Shown here: one piece after another, positions 1-7,979 of the stretch | Position numbering within the stretch: position 1 is the stretch's first letter | How the letters are laid out: each line of letters starts with the position of its first letter | NCBI GenBank assembly: GCA_964537525.1 | Contig: CAZIAB010000001.1 | Coordinates: 1 to 64,000 of the forward strand | DNA from: CAYMDJ01 sp964537525 | GTDB taxonomy: Archaea; Aenigmatarchaeota; Aenigmatarchaeia; QMZP01 | Direction: 5' to 3' | DNA: 64,000 nucleotides | The notes under the pieces: model-generated | Database searches by the model: none | What the model saw: the letters and a program-made list of their open reading frames with translations, nothing else | Told to the model about the DNA's origin: nothing | Translations under genes and position numbers: made by a program

Positions 1-2
1 AC

Positions 3-266
3 ATATTCTTTCCAGAGAACATAGAGATAGGCGATAATTCCGTAATCGGGTATGGGGCGACGCTGCTGGGACATGAATTCCTGGTGAAGGAGTGGAGGAC
101 AGGGAGGATTAAGGTGGGGAATGACTGCATGGTTGGTGCATTATCGCTCGTCATGCCGGGTGTTGAGATAGGCGACGGAGCGACCGTGGCAGCGTATTCC
201 CTGGTGAACAAGGACATCCCCTCCGCTGGGTTTTACGGAGGCGTTCCCGCAAGAAAGCTAAGGTGA
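3..266 (+). CDS. Hexapeptide-repeat acyltransferase, C-terminal part (5' end outside window)
   Basis: The reading frame is open from base 3 to a TGA at 264-266, giving the last 87 residues of a left-handed beta-helix acyltransferase. Hexapeptide turns are visible (IEIGDNSVIG, IKVGNDCMVGALSLVMPGVEIGDGATV), followed by the usual ending in which a valine-rich rung precedes the GGVPARKLR tail. Such enzymes transfer acetyl or acyl groups to sugars, amino acids or antibiotics; the remaining part does not identify the substrate. An internal GTG at 84 is only a frame-internal codon and not a credible start, because repeat sequence continues upstream of it. The gene converges on rtcA and the two coding regions overlap by 9 bases. 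Confidence 0.8.
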   Translation: MFFPENIEIGDNSVIGYGATLLGHEFLVKEWRTGRIKVGNDCMVGALSLVMPGVEIGDGATVAAYSLVNKDIPSAGFYGGVPARKLR

Positions 267-1295
267 GATGGTAATCAGCGCATTATCACCGCTTTTTTCT
301 GTTTTGGATTTCACTGGAAGGAATTTCTGGATGACGAAGAGGTTGCTGTTGCAGTGGCAGGTGAACCTCGGTGAGATTATCCTGGACTCTCCCTTTGCCA
401 GTGCCATGAACAAAAGTAGCTGGTCGGCGAGCCTCTCATCCACCGTTGCTCCTGATTGGATGGTTTTCATGAGCTTGTCAGCAGCTTCCTTACCAACCTC
501 TTCTGCAGGCTTTCCCCTCTCGCCGAGGCCGTCCGTCCCGAGGATGCAGCCGGTATCGGTCTCTGCCCAGGCGACCATGCCAGAGCCGGGACAGTCCGCC
601 TCAACGTAATGCGAATCCATCCCTATTTTCAGGCCGAGCGGTGCGAGAGCCTTCCTGAAGGAGGACTCCTGTCTCTCCGCTACCTTTGGCTTCTGGAGTT
701 CCTTTGTCGCTATAGAGATTCCCTTTATGGAGGTTACCTTCCCTGGCTTGTCAAGCAGGATTGGGTTAAAACCATTGGATTTCCTGACCTTTATCGAGAC
801 CCTGGCGCCTCCAACAGGGTAGAAGCCGTGCCTCTCCATATCGATTTCGGCATTGAAGCCCATCCTGGAAAGGACAGGTAAGAGAACGTGTTTCGTATAG
901 AGAAGGGGTGGTGCATACTTGCCGAATGTCGCCCCTCCGTTTATCCTTATGGAAACATCCCCAGTGGAGTGGCAGGATGGAAGCTGTAACGACTGGAAGA
1001 TAAGGCCCGTGCTGCCTGCCGTGCCTATCCTGACGTCAACCTTATCGTTGCATATCCTTCCTGGCGAGAACTCGAGCTCCTCTGAGCCGAGCTTGTCTCC
1101 CTTAAGTTGCGCAGAACACATGGACGCGACCGCCCTTATCCCCTCAAGGTGCTGGAAGCTCAGGCCGGGCTTTGGCCTGTTGGCCCTTATGTTGAAGAGA
1201 TGGACGGGCTTTCCCGTGTATGCGGACAGCCCTACGGAGGTTCGGGTTATCTGTCCCCCGCCTTCCCCGCACGCGCCATCGACCTCTATCATCAT
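258..1295 (-). CDS. rtcA: RNA 3'-terminal phosphate cyclase
   Basis: 345 aa, the normal length for RtcA, which uses ATP to convert RNA 3'-phosphates into 2',3'-cyclic phosphates through a covalent enzyme-AMP intermediate. The N terminus has the family signature DGACGEGGGQITRTSVGLS and then RANRPKPGLSFQHLEG; HCNSN near residue 314 supplies the histidine expected to be adenylylated. The start is one of two adjacent ATGs (1295 or 1292). The upstream gene on the same strand ends 44 bases earlier, and an A/T-rich TATA-like element around 1317-1327 lies about 25 bases before the start, so rtcA may have its own leaderless promoter. Its partner upstream, a beta-CASP nuclease, also acts on RNA ends. 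No RtcB ligase is in the window. Confidence 0.93.
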   Translation of the reverse strand: MMIEVDGACGEGGGQITRTSVGLSAYTGKPVHLFNIRANRPKPGLSFQHLEGIRAVASMCSAQLKGDKLGSEELEFSPGRICNDKVDVRIGTAGSTGLIFQSLQLPSCHSTGDVSIRINGGATFGKYAPPLLYTKHVLLPVLSRMGFNAEIDMERHGFYPVGGARVSIKVRKSNGFNPILLDKPGKVTSIKGISIATKELQKPKVAERQESSFRKALAPLGLKIGMDSHYVEADCPGSGMVAWAETDTGCILGTDGLGERGKPAEEVGKEAADKLMKTIQSGATVDERLADQLLLFMALAKGESRIISPRFTCHCNSNLFVIQKFLPVKSKTEKSGDNALITISP

Positions 1296-1339
1296 GCTTA
1301 ATTCTTGCAGGGGGTGTTATAAAAATTGTCCGGGGTTTC

Positions 1340-2590
1340 TTAGACCTTTATCTTGTCGCCGTTCTTTGGGGCAATGCAGTCAAATCCCATTGCCCTGACG
1401 TCCTTCACCAGGCCGTCGGGGTTGTCGCCATGGACGAAGAGAACCCTTCCGGGATTGGATTTCTTTATGTATTTGATTATATGGCTGCGGTCCGTGTGGG
1501 CAGAGAAGTCCATCTGCTCAATCCTCATCTTCGGCTTGACGTTGAGCCCCTCGTTGACGTATCTTCCTGTATCGAGAAGTGTCCTCCCGACCGTCCCCTC
1601 GACCTGGTATCCGGTGAATATGAGCGAGCACTTCTCCCTGTTGTAGAGGTTCTTCATGTAGTAGGAGACAGGCCCACCGTTCATCATCCCTGCGGTGGTT
1701 ATGACGATACATGGGTTGGCTATCACATTCTTCCTCTCCCTGCTCCTGTTTATCTTCCTTGCCCTGCTGAAGGCCCTCTGAAGTTCATGCGGATGGCTCA
1801 GGAACTCCTTATTGTTGAGCATTATCTCTGTTGCCTCTATCCCCATGCCGTCGAGGAATATGGGGAATCCCAGGTCGTGCAACATTAAGAGCATCTCCTG
1901 GGTCCTTCCAACGGCAAAGCTGGGTATCAGGGCAATCCCGCCGCCGTAAACGGTTTCCTGGACAGTCTCCCTCAGCCTGTCACGAAGCTTCTCCCTCGGG
2001 GGGTGGTCCTTGTAGGAATATGTCGATTCACAGATTAGAATGTCAATGTCCTTCTCAGGTAGTTTGGCCCCCCCGACGAGCTGGGTGTCCGCGAACTTCA
2101 GGTCCCCTGTGAAGAGGATTCTCTTCTTCCCCGTGTCCAGCATGGGAGCGGCTGCGCCGGGTATGTGGCCGGCGTCATGGAGCGTTATCTGGGAGTCCGC
2201 GAATTTGATGGGGTTTTTGTAGCCAATTTCCTTCCTCTTTTCCATGAGGCGCTCTACATGCCCGGGAAGGTATAGGGGGGGCTCTCCCCTCTTCTTCTGG
2301 ACCTTTATGGAGTCGTGAAGCAGGAGATAGGATATGTCAAAGGTTGCCTGGGTGGCATGGACGCTGTTCCTGTAGCCATCCCTGTAGAGCTGCGGCAGGA
2401 GTCCGGAGTGGTCTATGTGACAGTGGCTCAGGAAGACCGCGTCAATGGATTTTACGTCGGGCTTTATCGGGAGGAGGGTGTCCTGGACCTCTATGCCGTA
2501 TTCCCACAGGAAAGTCTCTTTTTGCGTCCTGAGCAGCATGCCCATCCTGCCAACCTCTCGGGCGCCGCCCAGAAAAGTAATCTCAACCAT
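1340..2590 (-). CDS. Metallo-beta-lactamase/beta-CASP ribonuclease (aCPSF2/YSH1-like)
   Basis: 416 aa. The protein shows the complete zinc-nuclease set: SHCHIDHSG (motif 2, about residue 55), FTGDLKFADTQ (motif 3), FSAHTDRSH (motif 4), and beta-CASP elements ILICESTYSYKD (motif A), FTGYQVEGTVGR (around motif B) and VLFVHGDN (motif C). There is no N-terminal KH domain, so it is not the long aCPSF1/FttA termination factor; length and order match the shorter archaeal aCPSF2-type enzymes of COG1236, which act as RNA endo- or exonucleases. RNase J is the other possible relative. ATG at 2590 directly precedes the conserved VEITFLGGAREVGR strand. It is divergent from RuBisCO, with 43 bases between the two starts. 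Confidence 0.88.
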   Translation of the reverse strand: MVEITFLGGAREVGRMGMLLRTQKETFLWEYGIEVQDTLLPIKPDVKSIDAVFLSHCHIDHSGLLPQLYRDGYRNSVHATQATFDISYLLLHDSIKVQKKRGEPPLYLPGHVERLMEKRKEIGYKNPIKFADSQITLHDAGHIPGAAAPMLDTGKKRILFTGDLKFADTQLVGGAKLPEKDIDILICESTYSYKDHPPREKLRDRLRETVQETVYGGGIALIPSFAVGRTQEMLLMLHDLGFPIFLDGMGIEATEIMLNNKEFLSHPHELQRAFSRARKINRSRERKNVIANPCIVITTAGMMNGGPVSYYMKNLYNREKCSLIFTGYQVEGTVGRTLLDTGRYVNEGLNVKPKMRIEQMDFSAHTDRSHIIKYIKKSNPGRVLFVHGDNPDGLVKDVRAMGFDCIAPKNGDKIKV

Positions 2591-2633
2591 CAGTTACCAC
2601 AATTATATTATACTTGCCGCCCAAATAATAAAT
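2591..2633. promoter_or_regulatory. Divergent promoter between beta-CASP nuclease and RuBisCO
   Basis: Only 43 bases separate the two start codons. TTATATTA at about 2603-2610 is centred roughly 27 bases before the RuBisCO ATG, the spacing expected for a leaderless archaeal transcript. The A/T-rich stretch AAATAATAAA at 2622-2632 could serve the opposite gene. This spacing is why the ATG at 2634, and not the longer open frame reaching back to 2445, is taken as the RuBisCO start. Confidence 0.5.
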
Positions 2634-3848
2634 ATGCCAGAATACGTAGACCTCACCTACAAGCCCAGGGACGAACTGATTTGCGATTTCTACGTTGAGC
2701 CCTCCCCAGGCCACACGCTGAAAGATGCTGCGGAGGACATTGCGCTGGAGTCCTCGACAGGAACGTGGACTGATGTTAAGACCAATAAGCCTCTGTCCGA
2801 TAGGCTGGCTGCAAGGACCTTTGAGATAAAGGGAAACCGGATTCGGGTGGCATACCACAAGGAGCTGTTCGAGGCAGGGAACGTCCCCCAGATGATGAGC
2901 AGCATAGCCGGCAATATTTTCGGGATGAAGAGCGTGAAGCACCTCCGGCTGGAGGACATAGAGTTCCCCTCCTCCATAGTGAGGTGGTATAAAGGACCCC
3001 AGGTCGGGATGAGGGAGATAAGGAGGATGACGAAGATAAGGAAGCGGCCCATTGTCGGGACGATATACAAGCCGAAGCTCGGCCTGAACGCGAGGGAGCA
3101 GGGGGAGCTGGCATACAAGATATATTCCGCGGGGATGGACTACAGCAAGGATGACGAGAACCTCGGCTCAATGGTCTTCAACAAATTCCAGGACAGGGTC
3201 GTGAGGGTGCTGGATTCTGTTGACAGGATAAAGAGCGAGCAGGGCAGGACCGTTGTTTATGCGGCCAACATAACCGCCCCTGTGGGTGACATGCTCAAGA
3301 GGGCACAGTTCGTTAAGGACCACGGAGGCAAGTGCATAATGATTGACATCCTGACGGCCGGGTGGAGCGCGCTGGAATACATAACCAAGCAGAGGATGGG
3401 GATGATAATACACGGCCACAGGGCAATGCACGCAGCCCTCACCAGGGACAAGAGGCACGGCGTCTCCATGCTGGTGCTCGCGAAACTCTCCAGGCTGTGC
3501 GGTGTGAGCGCCCTTCACACGGGAACAATCGTCGGCAAGATGGAGGGTGAGGCAAAGGATATCCAGGAGATAGACAGGTTCATGAGGAGCAGCTGGTACG
3601 GCCTGAAGCCGACCATGCCAATCGCGTCAGGGGGGATGCACCCGGGTCTCGTTCCGAAGCTGATAGATCTTCTCAGCACTGACCTGATAATAACCTTCGG
3701 TGGGGGGCTGTGGGGACATCCGGACGGGCCGGAAGCAGGGGCAAGGGCAATCAGGCAGAGCGTTGACGCTGTTATGGAGAAGATCCCCCTGAAGGAGTAT
3801 GCCGAGGGACACGAGGAACTCAGGAGGGCCATGGAGTTCTGGGATTGA
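2634..3848 (+). CDS. rbcL: Ribulose-bisphosphate carboxylase large chain, archaeal form III-like
   Basis: 404 aa, short for the family (form III usually about 420-440). All classical active-site positions are present: E39/T44/W45 in ESSTGTWT, N94, T143-K146-K148 in GTIYKPKLGL, the carbamylation and metal site K172/D174/E175 in SKDDE, H262/R263/H266 in HGHRAMHA, H295, loop-6 K302 in VGKMEGE, S332 in ASGGMHPG and the GGG phosphate loop at 356-358. Carboxylase activity is therefore expected. The shortening lies between loop 6 and the ASGG motif, where about 18 residues present in Thermococcus-type enzymes are missing. In archaea such enzymes usually act in AMP/nucleoside salvage, turning ribulose-1,5-bisphosphate into two 3-phosphoglycerates; the partner AMP phosphorylase and R15P isomerase are not in this window. 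Confidence 0.93.
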   Translation: MPEYVDLTYKPRDELICDFYVEPSPGHTLKDAAEDIALESSTGTWTDVKTNKPLSDRLAARTFEIKGNRIRVAYHKELFEAGNVPQMMSSIAGNIFGMKSVKHLRLEDIEFPSSIVRWYKGPQVGMREIRRMTKIRKRPIVGTIYKPKLGLNAREQGELAYKIYSAGMDYSKDDENLGSMVFNKFQDRVVRVLDSVDRIKSEQGRTVVYAANITAPVGDMLKRAQFVKDHGGKCIMIDILTAGWSALEYITKQRMGMIIHGHRAMHAALTRDKRHGVSMLVLAKLSRLCGVSALHTGTIVGKMEGEAKDIQEIDRFMRSSWYGLKPTMPIASGGMHPGLVPKLIDLLSTDLIITFGGGLWGHPDGPEAGARAIRQSVDAVMEKIPLKEYAEGHEELRRAMEFWD

Positions 3849-3880
3849 TTTATGTTGATGGGGGACCAATAGATAATCAT

Positions 3881-4414
3881 ATGTACGAAATCAGGATACA
3901 TGGCAGGGGAGGTCAGGGGGTGAAGACCACTGCGCACGTGCTAGGTAGGGCAGGCTTCCTGTCAGGGTATGAGACGCAGGACTTCGCGGTTTACGGCGCT
4001 GAGAGGAGAGGTGCTCCTGTGGCTAGCTTCTGCAGGATGGACAGGAAGCAGGTGCTGTCAAGAGGCTACATATTCAATCCTGACGCGGTCATAATAATGG
4101 ACCCCACCATAGACAAGGCAATCTCTCTGGATGGGCTGAAGAACAGGGGTATCGTGCTGGTGAATTCGGAACATAAGATTGAGGGATTCAAGGGAGCAAA
4201 ATTCATAGACGCGACCAAGATAGCGATTGAGAGCTTCGGGAAACCGATACCGAGCATAGCGATACTTGGCGCCTTCATACGGCTGTCCGGGATGATTCCC
4301 ATGGAGAACCTGAAGAAGGCTATAAAGACAGAGCTCGCAGAGTCAGACCATAAGGAGGCAATACCAGGAAACATAAAGGCCTGCCAAAAATGTTTCGAGG
4401 AGATTGGTGGATGA
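3881..4414 (+). CDS. porG: Pyruvate/2-oxoacid:ferredoxin oxidoreductase, gamma subunit
   Basis: 177 aa from the ATG at 3881; the frame opens earlier, but the family begins exactly at MYEIRIHGRGGQGVKTTA. The GRGGQG loop, the YGAERRGAPV segment and DPTIDKA match the gamma domain that helps bind CoA in 2-oxoacid:ferredoxin oxidoreductases. No alpha, beta or ferredoxin-like delta subunit is next to it, which is unusual because the subunits normally sit together; they must lie elsewhere or this is a detached paralogue. Substrate choice (pyruvate versus 2-ketoisovalerate or 2-oxoglutarate) cannot be read from gamma alone. It lies 32 bases after RuBisCO and its stop overlaps the next gene's start (ATGA). 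Confidence 0.85.
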   Translation: MYEIRIHGRGGQGVKTTAHVLGRAGFLSGYETQDFAVYGAERRGAPVASFCRMDRKQVLSRGYIFNPDAVIIMDPTIDKAISLDGLKNRGIVLVNSEHKIEGFKGAKFIDATKIAIESFGKPIPSIAILGAFIRLSGMIPMENLKKAIKTELAESDHKEAIPGNIKACQKCFEEIGG

Positions 4415-4782
4415 TGGACATATTCGGGATGATATTCGGCTGGAACTGGAAGGTCAGGAGGACGAGGAGAAAGTGGGACAGGCTGAGGGAGGACGCACTC
4501 AAGAAGGAAGGTCGCCTGAGAAAGCTTCTCCTCGAGAAGCTGGACCACACAGAGGAGACGCTCAGGATTATAGAGGAGAGGAAGCTGTCGAGGAAGGACA
4601 GGCAGAGGAACATGAAGATCGTCATGTCCGAGCTCAATTACATCAAGGACCTGCTCGAGGGGAAGATAATAGAGCAGGAAACCGTCTACAGGAAAGATGA
4701 CTACAAGAAGCTGCCTCAGGTGAGGCCACAGCCGGGACAGCAATACAGGTATCCATACCCCCAGCAGAAGAAGAAGGGGTAA
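4411..4782 (+). CDS. Small basic coiled-coil protein of unknown function
   Basis: 123 aa from the ATG at 4411, which overlaps the preceding TGA; a second ATG follows at 4414. The protein begins with a short hydrophobic patch (MDIFGMIFGW), continues as a highly charged Arg/Lys/Glu helix likely to form a coiled coil (residues about 17-90), and ends in a Pro/Gln/Tyr-rich tail with terminal lysines. I recognise no family. Translational coupling to the POR gamma gene suggests co-expression but not necessarily a shared function. The amphipathic start could allow membrane contact. Confidence 0.7.
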   Translation: MMDIFGMIFGWNWKVRRTRRKWDRLREDALKKEGRLRKLLLEKLDHTEETLRIIEERKLSRKDRQRNMKIVMSELNYIKDLLEGKIIEQETVYRKDDYKKLPQVRPQPGQQYRYPYPQQKKKG

Positions 4783-4822
4783 TCCTTTTAATAACAGGAT
4801 ACAAGTTCTATACGGGTGGGGC

Positions 4823-5698
4823 ATGAAGGTTGCAATCCTTGGACCGGGAAAGAATGCCATCGGATACACGACAAAGAGGCTGCTTGAGGAGGGAAAGAAT
4901 ATTAAGATGAAGCCGAGCCTCATACCAATCATAGATATCAGGCTGGTGATAAAGAAGAAGCTTGACGCTGTTTACGAGAAGAAGAGCCTTTCTGATTTTG
5001 ACTACATCCTTCCGAGGATTGATTCCAAGAGGGCAAGGGTGGGCTATCCTGTGATGAGATTCCTTGACGAGATGGGTGTCATGAAGCCCTACAACGCAGA
5101 AACCGTGATGGTGGCACACAACAAATTCATAACCCTGGAGAGGCTGGTATCGAAGGGGATAGAGGTTCCTGAAACATATATGACGGGGTCAAAAAGTTCA
5201 GCACTTTCGATAATAAGCAGGCATAAGATGCCGGTGATGCTCAAGCTCCTCTCAGGCTTCGGAGGGCAGGGTGTCATGTTGATGGAGAGCAAGGAGGCAG
5301 CAAGGTCTGCCATAGAGACCATGAGGACCCTGAAGCAGGAGATTCTCATTGAGAAATACCTCCCGAACCCGGGCGAGGACATAAGGGGTATAGTTGCCGG
5401 TGATGAGATAATCGCCAGCTACAAGAGGATTGCAGCAAAGGGCGAGTCGCGCTCCAACATAAAGGCAGGGGGCAGGGGCGTCGCGTTCAAGCTCACCAGC
5501 GAGATGGAGGACATCTGCATCAAGTCGGCAAATGCCATAGGTGCTAAAGTATGTGCAATCGATATGATAGATACGAAAGGAAAAATAAACGTCCTGGAGG
5601 TCAACATAAACCCCGGCCTTGAGTGCATAGAGAAGGCGACCAACATAAACGTCGCGCAGAAGATAATGGATTTCGTGAAGTCAGAAATCAGGGGATAG
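4823..5698 (+). CDS. RimK-family ATP-grasp ligase
   Basis: 291 aa. N-terminal pre-ATP-grasp domain (MKVAILGPGKNAIGY, then DYILPRID), followed by an ATP-grasp fold: NKFITLERLVSKGIEVPET, the lysine- and glycine-rich MLKLLSGFGGQGVML, the adenine-contacting EILIEKYLPNPGEDIR, and the metal-binding ending NVLEVNINPGLECIEKAT. This is the RimK/MptN/CofF/LysX group, which adds glutamate or another amino acid to a carboxylate. In archaea the usual jobs are glutamylation of tetrahydromethanopterin or coenzyme F420, lysine/arginine carrier-protein chemistry, or ribosomal protein S6 modification; the sequence does not decide among them. A G-rich ribosome-binding site (GGGTGGGG, 4814-4821) sits just before the ATG. 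The stop codon abuts that of dph2, converging. Confidence 0.82.
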   Translation: MKVAILGPGKNAIGYTTKRLLEEGKNIKMKPSLIPIIDIRLVIKKKLDAVYEKKSLSDFDYILPRIDSKRARVGYPVMRFLDEMGVMKPYNAETVMVAHNKFITLERLVSKGIEVPETYMTGSKSSALSIISRHKMPVMLKLLSGFGGQGVMLMESKEAARSAIETMRTLKQEILIEKYLPNPGEDIRGIVAGDEIIASYKRIAAKGESRSNIKAGGRGVAFKLTSEMEDICIKSANAIGAKVCAIDMIDTKGKINVLEVNINPGLECIEKATNINVAQKIMDFVKSEIRG

Positions 5699-6643
5699 CT
5701 AGAGGTTCTCGAGGAGGAGCTCAAAATCCTCTGGGTTGACTATCGGTTTCTTGAACATCCTGGCATCCTCCCTTATCCTGGGACAGGCAGTATTTATCAG
5801 GGCCTCTATTCCCATGCCCTCGAGCTGGGAGGGAAGGAATTCGTTGGCGGCAAGGATGCATGCGGAGAGCCCTTTCTTCCCGAGTTTCCTCTTCATGGAG
5901 ATTGCTGCCTTTATCCCCATCTGCCCGGGCTTGGTGGATACCATGATTCCGAAGCTCTTTGCGTGGGAGGCCTTTGCCACCTGAATCATCCTCATCCTCT
6001 CCGCATTCCTCTTCTCGTTCCTCATGTCAACCAACTCCGTTGTTTCGTAATCAAGGAAGAGGACGGGCTTCTTGACGGCCATGGCGAGACCGACCGGGTG
6101 GAAGGTCCCTGTTCCCATGAACAGGAAGCAGTCAACCACGCTCTCCAGGGGGATTGCTGCAGAGAAGTCGCACCCAAGGACCTGGCCTGGATATCTTGCA
6201 ACGCTGGGGCTTCCCAGAAATATCTTTTTTCCGCGGGATTCGAGGAATCTCCTCGCTTTCGGAAGGCCGGAAAGGTACTGGAGGGTCGTTACCAGGCAGA
6301 GCTTCTTGTACTCCTTCAGGTTGGGGAGATGCCTTTTCAGGAGGGCGGTCGGGTCATAATCAACCCTGTATTCCTCGTAGATTACTGGAATCCTCGTCTT
6401 TATCCCATAGTCAGAGTGCCCGATGTGGAGGATGAGGTCGCAGCCGAGCATCCTGGCTTCATCCTCCCTGAGATCGCAGGCACCGTAGCAGGGTGGAAGA
6501 GATAGTATGGTTTCTGTCCCCGACTTCTCAAGTTCCCTGCACAATCCGGTTGCTCCTGGCTTCAGACCCTCGGGGACCTGGACGAAGACCCTCCCGGGCT
6601 TCCTTGCCCTCACCTTGCTCAGAACCTGTTCAAGCTCAATCAT
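5699..6643 (-). CDS. dph2: Diphthamide biosynthesis radical enzyme Dph2
   Basis: 314 aa. Archaeal Dph2 is a homodimeric [4Fe-4S] enzyme that cleaves S-adenosylmethionine to a 3-amino-3-carboxypropyl radical and attaches it to the modified histidine of elongation factor 2. The three cluster cysteines are present with the right spacing: C56 in PPCYGACD, C158 in QVLGCDFSAA and C287 in INTACPRI. Other family elements are VPEGLKPGA near residue 24 and the LFMGTGTFHP loop. The ATG at 6643 overlaps the upstream TGA as ATGA, so it is translationally coupled to the CNNM-type gene. The later diphthamide enzymes Dph5/Dph6 are not in the window. Confidence 0.93.
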   Translation of the reverse strand: MIELEQVLSKVRARKPGRVFVQVPEGLKPGATGLCRELEKSGTETILSLPPCYGACDLREDEARMLGCDLILHIGHSDYGIKTRIPVIYEEYRVDYDPTALLKRHLPNLKEYKKLCLVTTLQYLSGLPKARRFLESRGKKIFLGSPSVARYPGQVLGCDFSAAIPLESVVDCFLFMGTGTFHPVGLAMAVKKPVLFLDYETTELVDMRNEKRNAERMRMIQVAKASHAKSFGIMVSTKPGQMGIKAAISMKRKLGKKGLSACILAANEFLPSQLEGMGIEALINTACPRIREDARMFKKPIVNPEDFELLLENL

Positions 6644-7872
6644 CTCTTCACTATCCTGACCTTCCTTATGGTCTTTTCATCAGAATCCTCGATTATTATC
6701 TTGACCTTCTTGAGGAATATTATCTCGCCCTTCTTCGGTATCTCGCCCGTTCTCTTCTGTATGAGGCCCGCTATGGTATCGAACTCCCTTTCCGGGAGGC
6801 CGAGGTCCATGTAATCATCCAGCATCTCCACGGTGACCCGGGCATCAACCAGTAGCTCCGAGGGGCTTATCCTCTTTATGTAGATGCTGGGCTTCCTGCT
6901 CTTGTCGAAGATGTCCCCTACTATCTCCTCCATCACGTCATCTACTGTGATGAGGCCCTTCACGTGGCCGAACTCGTCAACCACAACCGCGATGACAGTG
7001 CCCTTTGCCTCGAAATCATAGAGCAGGCTCGCTATCTCCTTTGTTGCCGGCACGAAATATGGCTTCCTGCTTATTTTAGAGATTTTGGTTTTTGTCTTGC
7101 CTGCCTTCAGCTTTGCCAGTATCTCGTCCACGTCCACTATTCCCACCACGTTGTCCTCGTTGTCCATGTAGACAGGATACCTTGAGTAGGGGGTCTTGAC
7201 GATGAAATCGATTACATCGCCTATGGTTTTGCTTCCGTCTATCATGAGCATCTCATCCTTATGGGTCATCACCTCACCGACGTGGGTCTTCTCGAACTTT
7301 ATGAGGCTGTTCATCATCCCTGCTATCTCCCTCTTTATTATCCCCTGCTCTGCCCCAATCGTCACTATGGTTTTTAGCTCCTCCTCTGTGAGCTTCTCGG
7401 AACCCTTCTTGCCGAATATCCTCATCATTAGGTTGCTGAATGCCTCCAGGCTCCTCACTATGGGGAAGAGAATCTTGCTTATTATCTCTACCGTCCTTGC
7501 AACCCTGAGAGCTACCTTCTCTGAGTGGTGGGTGGAATAGGACTTGGGGGTTATCTCGCCGAACATCAGGACGAGCAGCGTCATTATTCCCGTCGCTATG
7601 CCGACACCAGCATCACCGAACATCGATGTGGCGACAGAGGTTGCGATGGCTGCTGCTGATATGTTGACTATGTTGTTGCCGACCAGTATGGTCACAAGGA
7701 GCCTCTCTGGATTCGACTTTATCCTCTGCAGCGCTTCGGCTCCCCTCTTCTTCTGCCTCACCAGCGTCTTGACCTTTATGCTGCTTACCGACATGAGAGC
7801 GGTCTCTATGCCGGAGAAGAATGCAGAGAGGCATAGAAGTATCACGAGCGCTGCTATCTGGGCTTCAAGCAT
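6640..7872 (-). CDS. CNNM/CorC-type membrane protein with CBS pair (DUF21)
   Basis: 410 aa from the ATG at 7872; an upstream in-frame TTG (7929) would add a poor leader, and the family starts at this hydrophobic MLEAQIAALVILL. Domains: an N-terminal DUF21 membrane domain with 3-4 helices (about 1-160, containing FFSGIETALMS and the GEITPKS motif), a tandem CBS pair (about 200-320, with VGEVMTHKDEM and DNVVGIVDVDEIL), and a C-terminal CorC/HlyC domain (REFDTIAGLIQKRTGEIPKKGE). The family handles Mg2+/Co2+ export or other divalent-ion transport, with CBS domains sensing adenine nucleotides; names such as haemolysin are historical. It is the first gene of a two-gene unit with dph2. Confidence 0.88.
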   Translation of the reverse strand: MLEAQIAALVILLCLSAFFSGIETALMSVSSIKVKTLVRQKKRGAEALQRIKSNPERLLVTILVGNNIVNISAAAIATSVATSMFGDAGVGIATGIMTLLVLMFGEITPKSYSTHHSEKVALRVARTVEIISKILFPIVRSLEAFSNLMMRIFGKKGSEKLTEEELKTIVTIGAEQGIIKREIAGMMNSLIKFEKTHVGEVMTHKDEMLMIDGSKTIGDVIDFIVKTPYSRYPVYMDNEDNVVGIVDVDEILAKLKAGKTKTKISKISRKPYFVPATKEIASLLYDFEAKGTVIAVVVDEFGHVKGLITVDDVMEEIVGDIFDKSRKPSIYIKRISPSELLVDARVTVEMLDDYMDLGLPEREFDTIAGLIQKRTGEIPKKGEIIFLKKVKIIIEDSDEKTIRKVRIVKR

Positions 7873-7979
7873 ACTATAATATTGTATTCCGGGGTAATAA
7901 TGCTTTTGGTCTGGTGGATAGTTGGGCAATAAGCGTTGCCGGGACGAATGCTTTTTAAATAGTTTCCTGCAACTTTCTA
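7873..7979. promoter_or_regulatory. Divergent promoter region, CNNM-type gene and HMG-CoA reductase
   Basis: For HMG-CoA reductase, CTTTTTAAATAG at about 7951-7962 is a strong TATA-like box centred 24-27 bases before the adjacent ATGs at 7980 and 7983, favouring a leaderless mRNA. For the opposite gene only a weak A/T element (CATTATTA on the minus strand, about 7895-7902) lies near the expected position. Confidence 0.5.

Noticed and set aside
2445..2633. N-terminal extension of the RuBisCO reading frame
   Set aside because: It runs inside the divergent nuclease gene; the TATA box at 2603-2610 and the family N terminus both point to the ATG at 2634.
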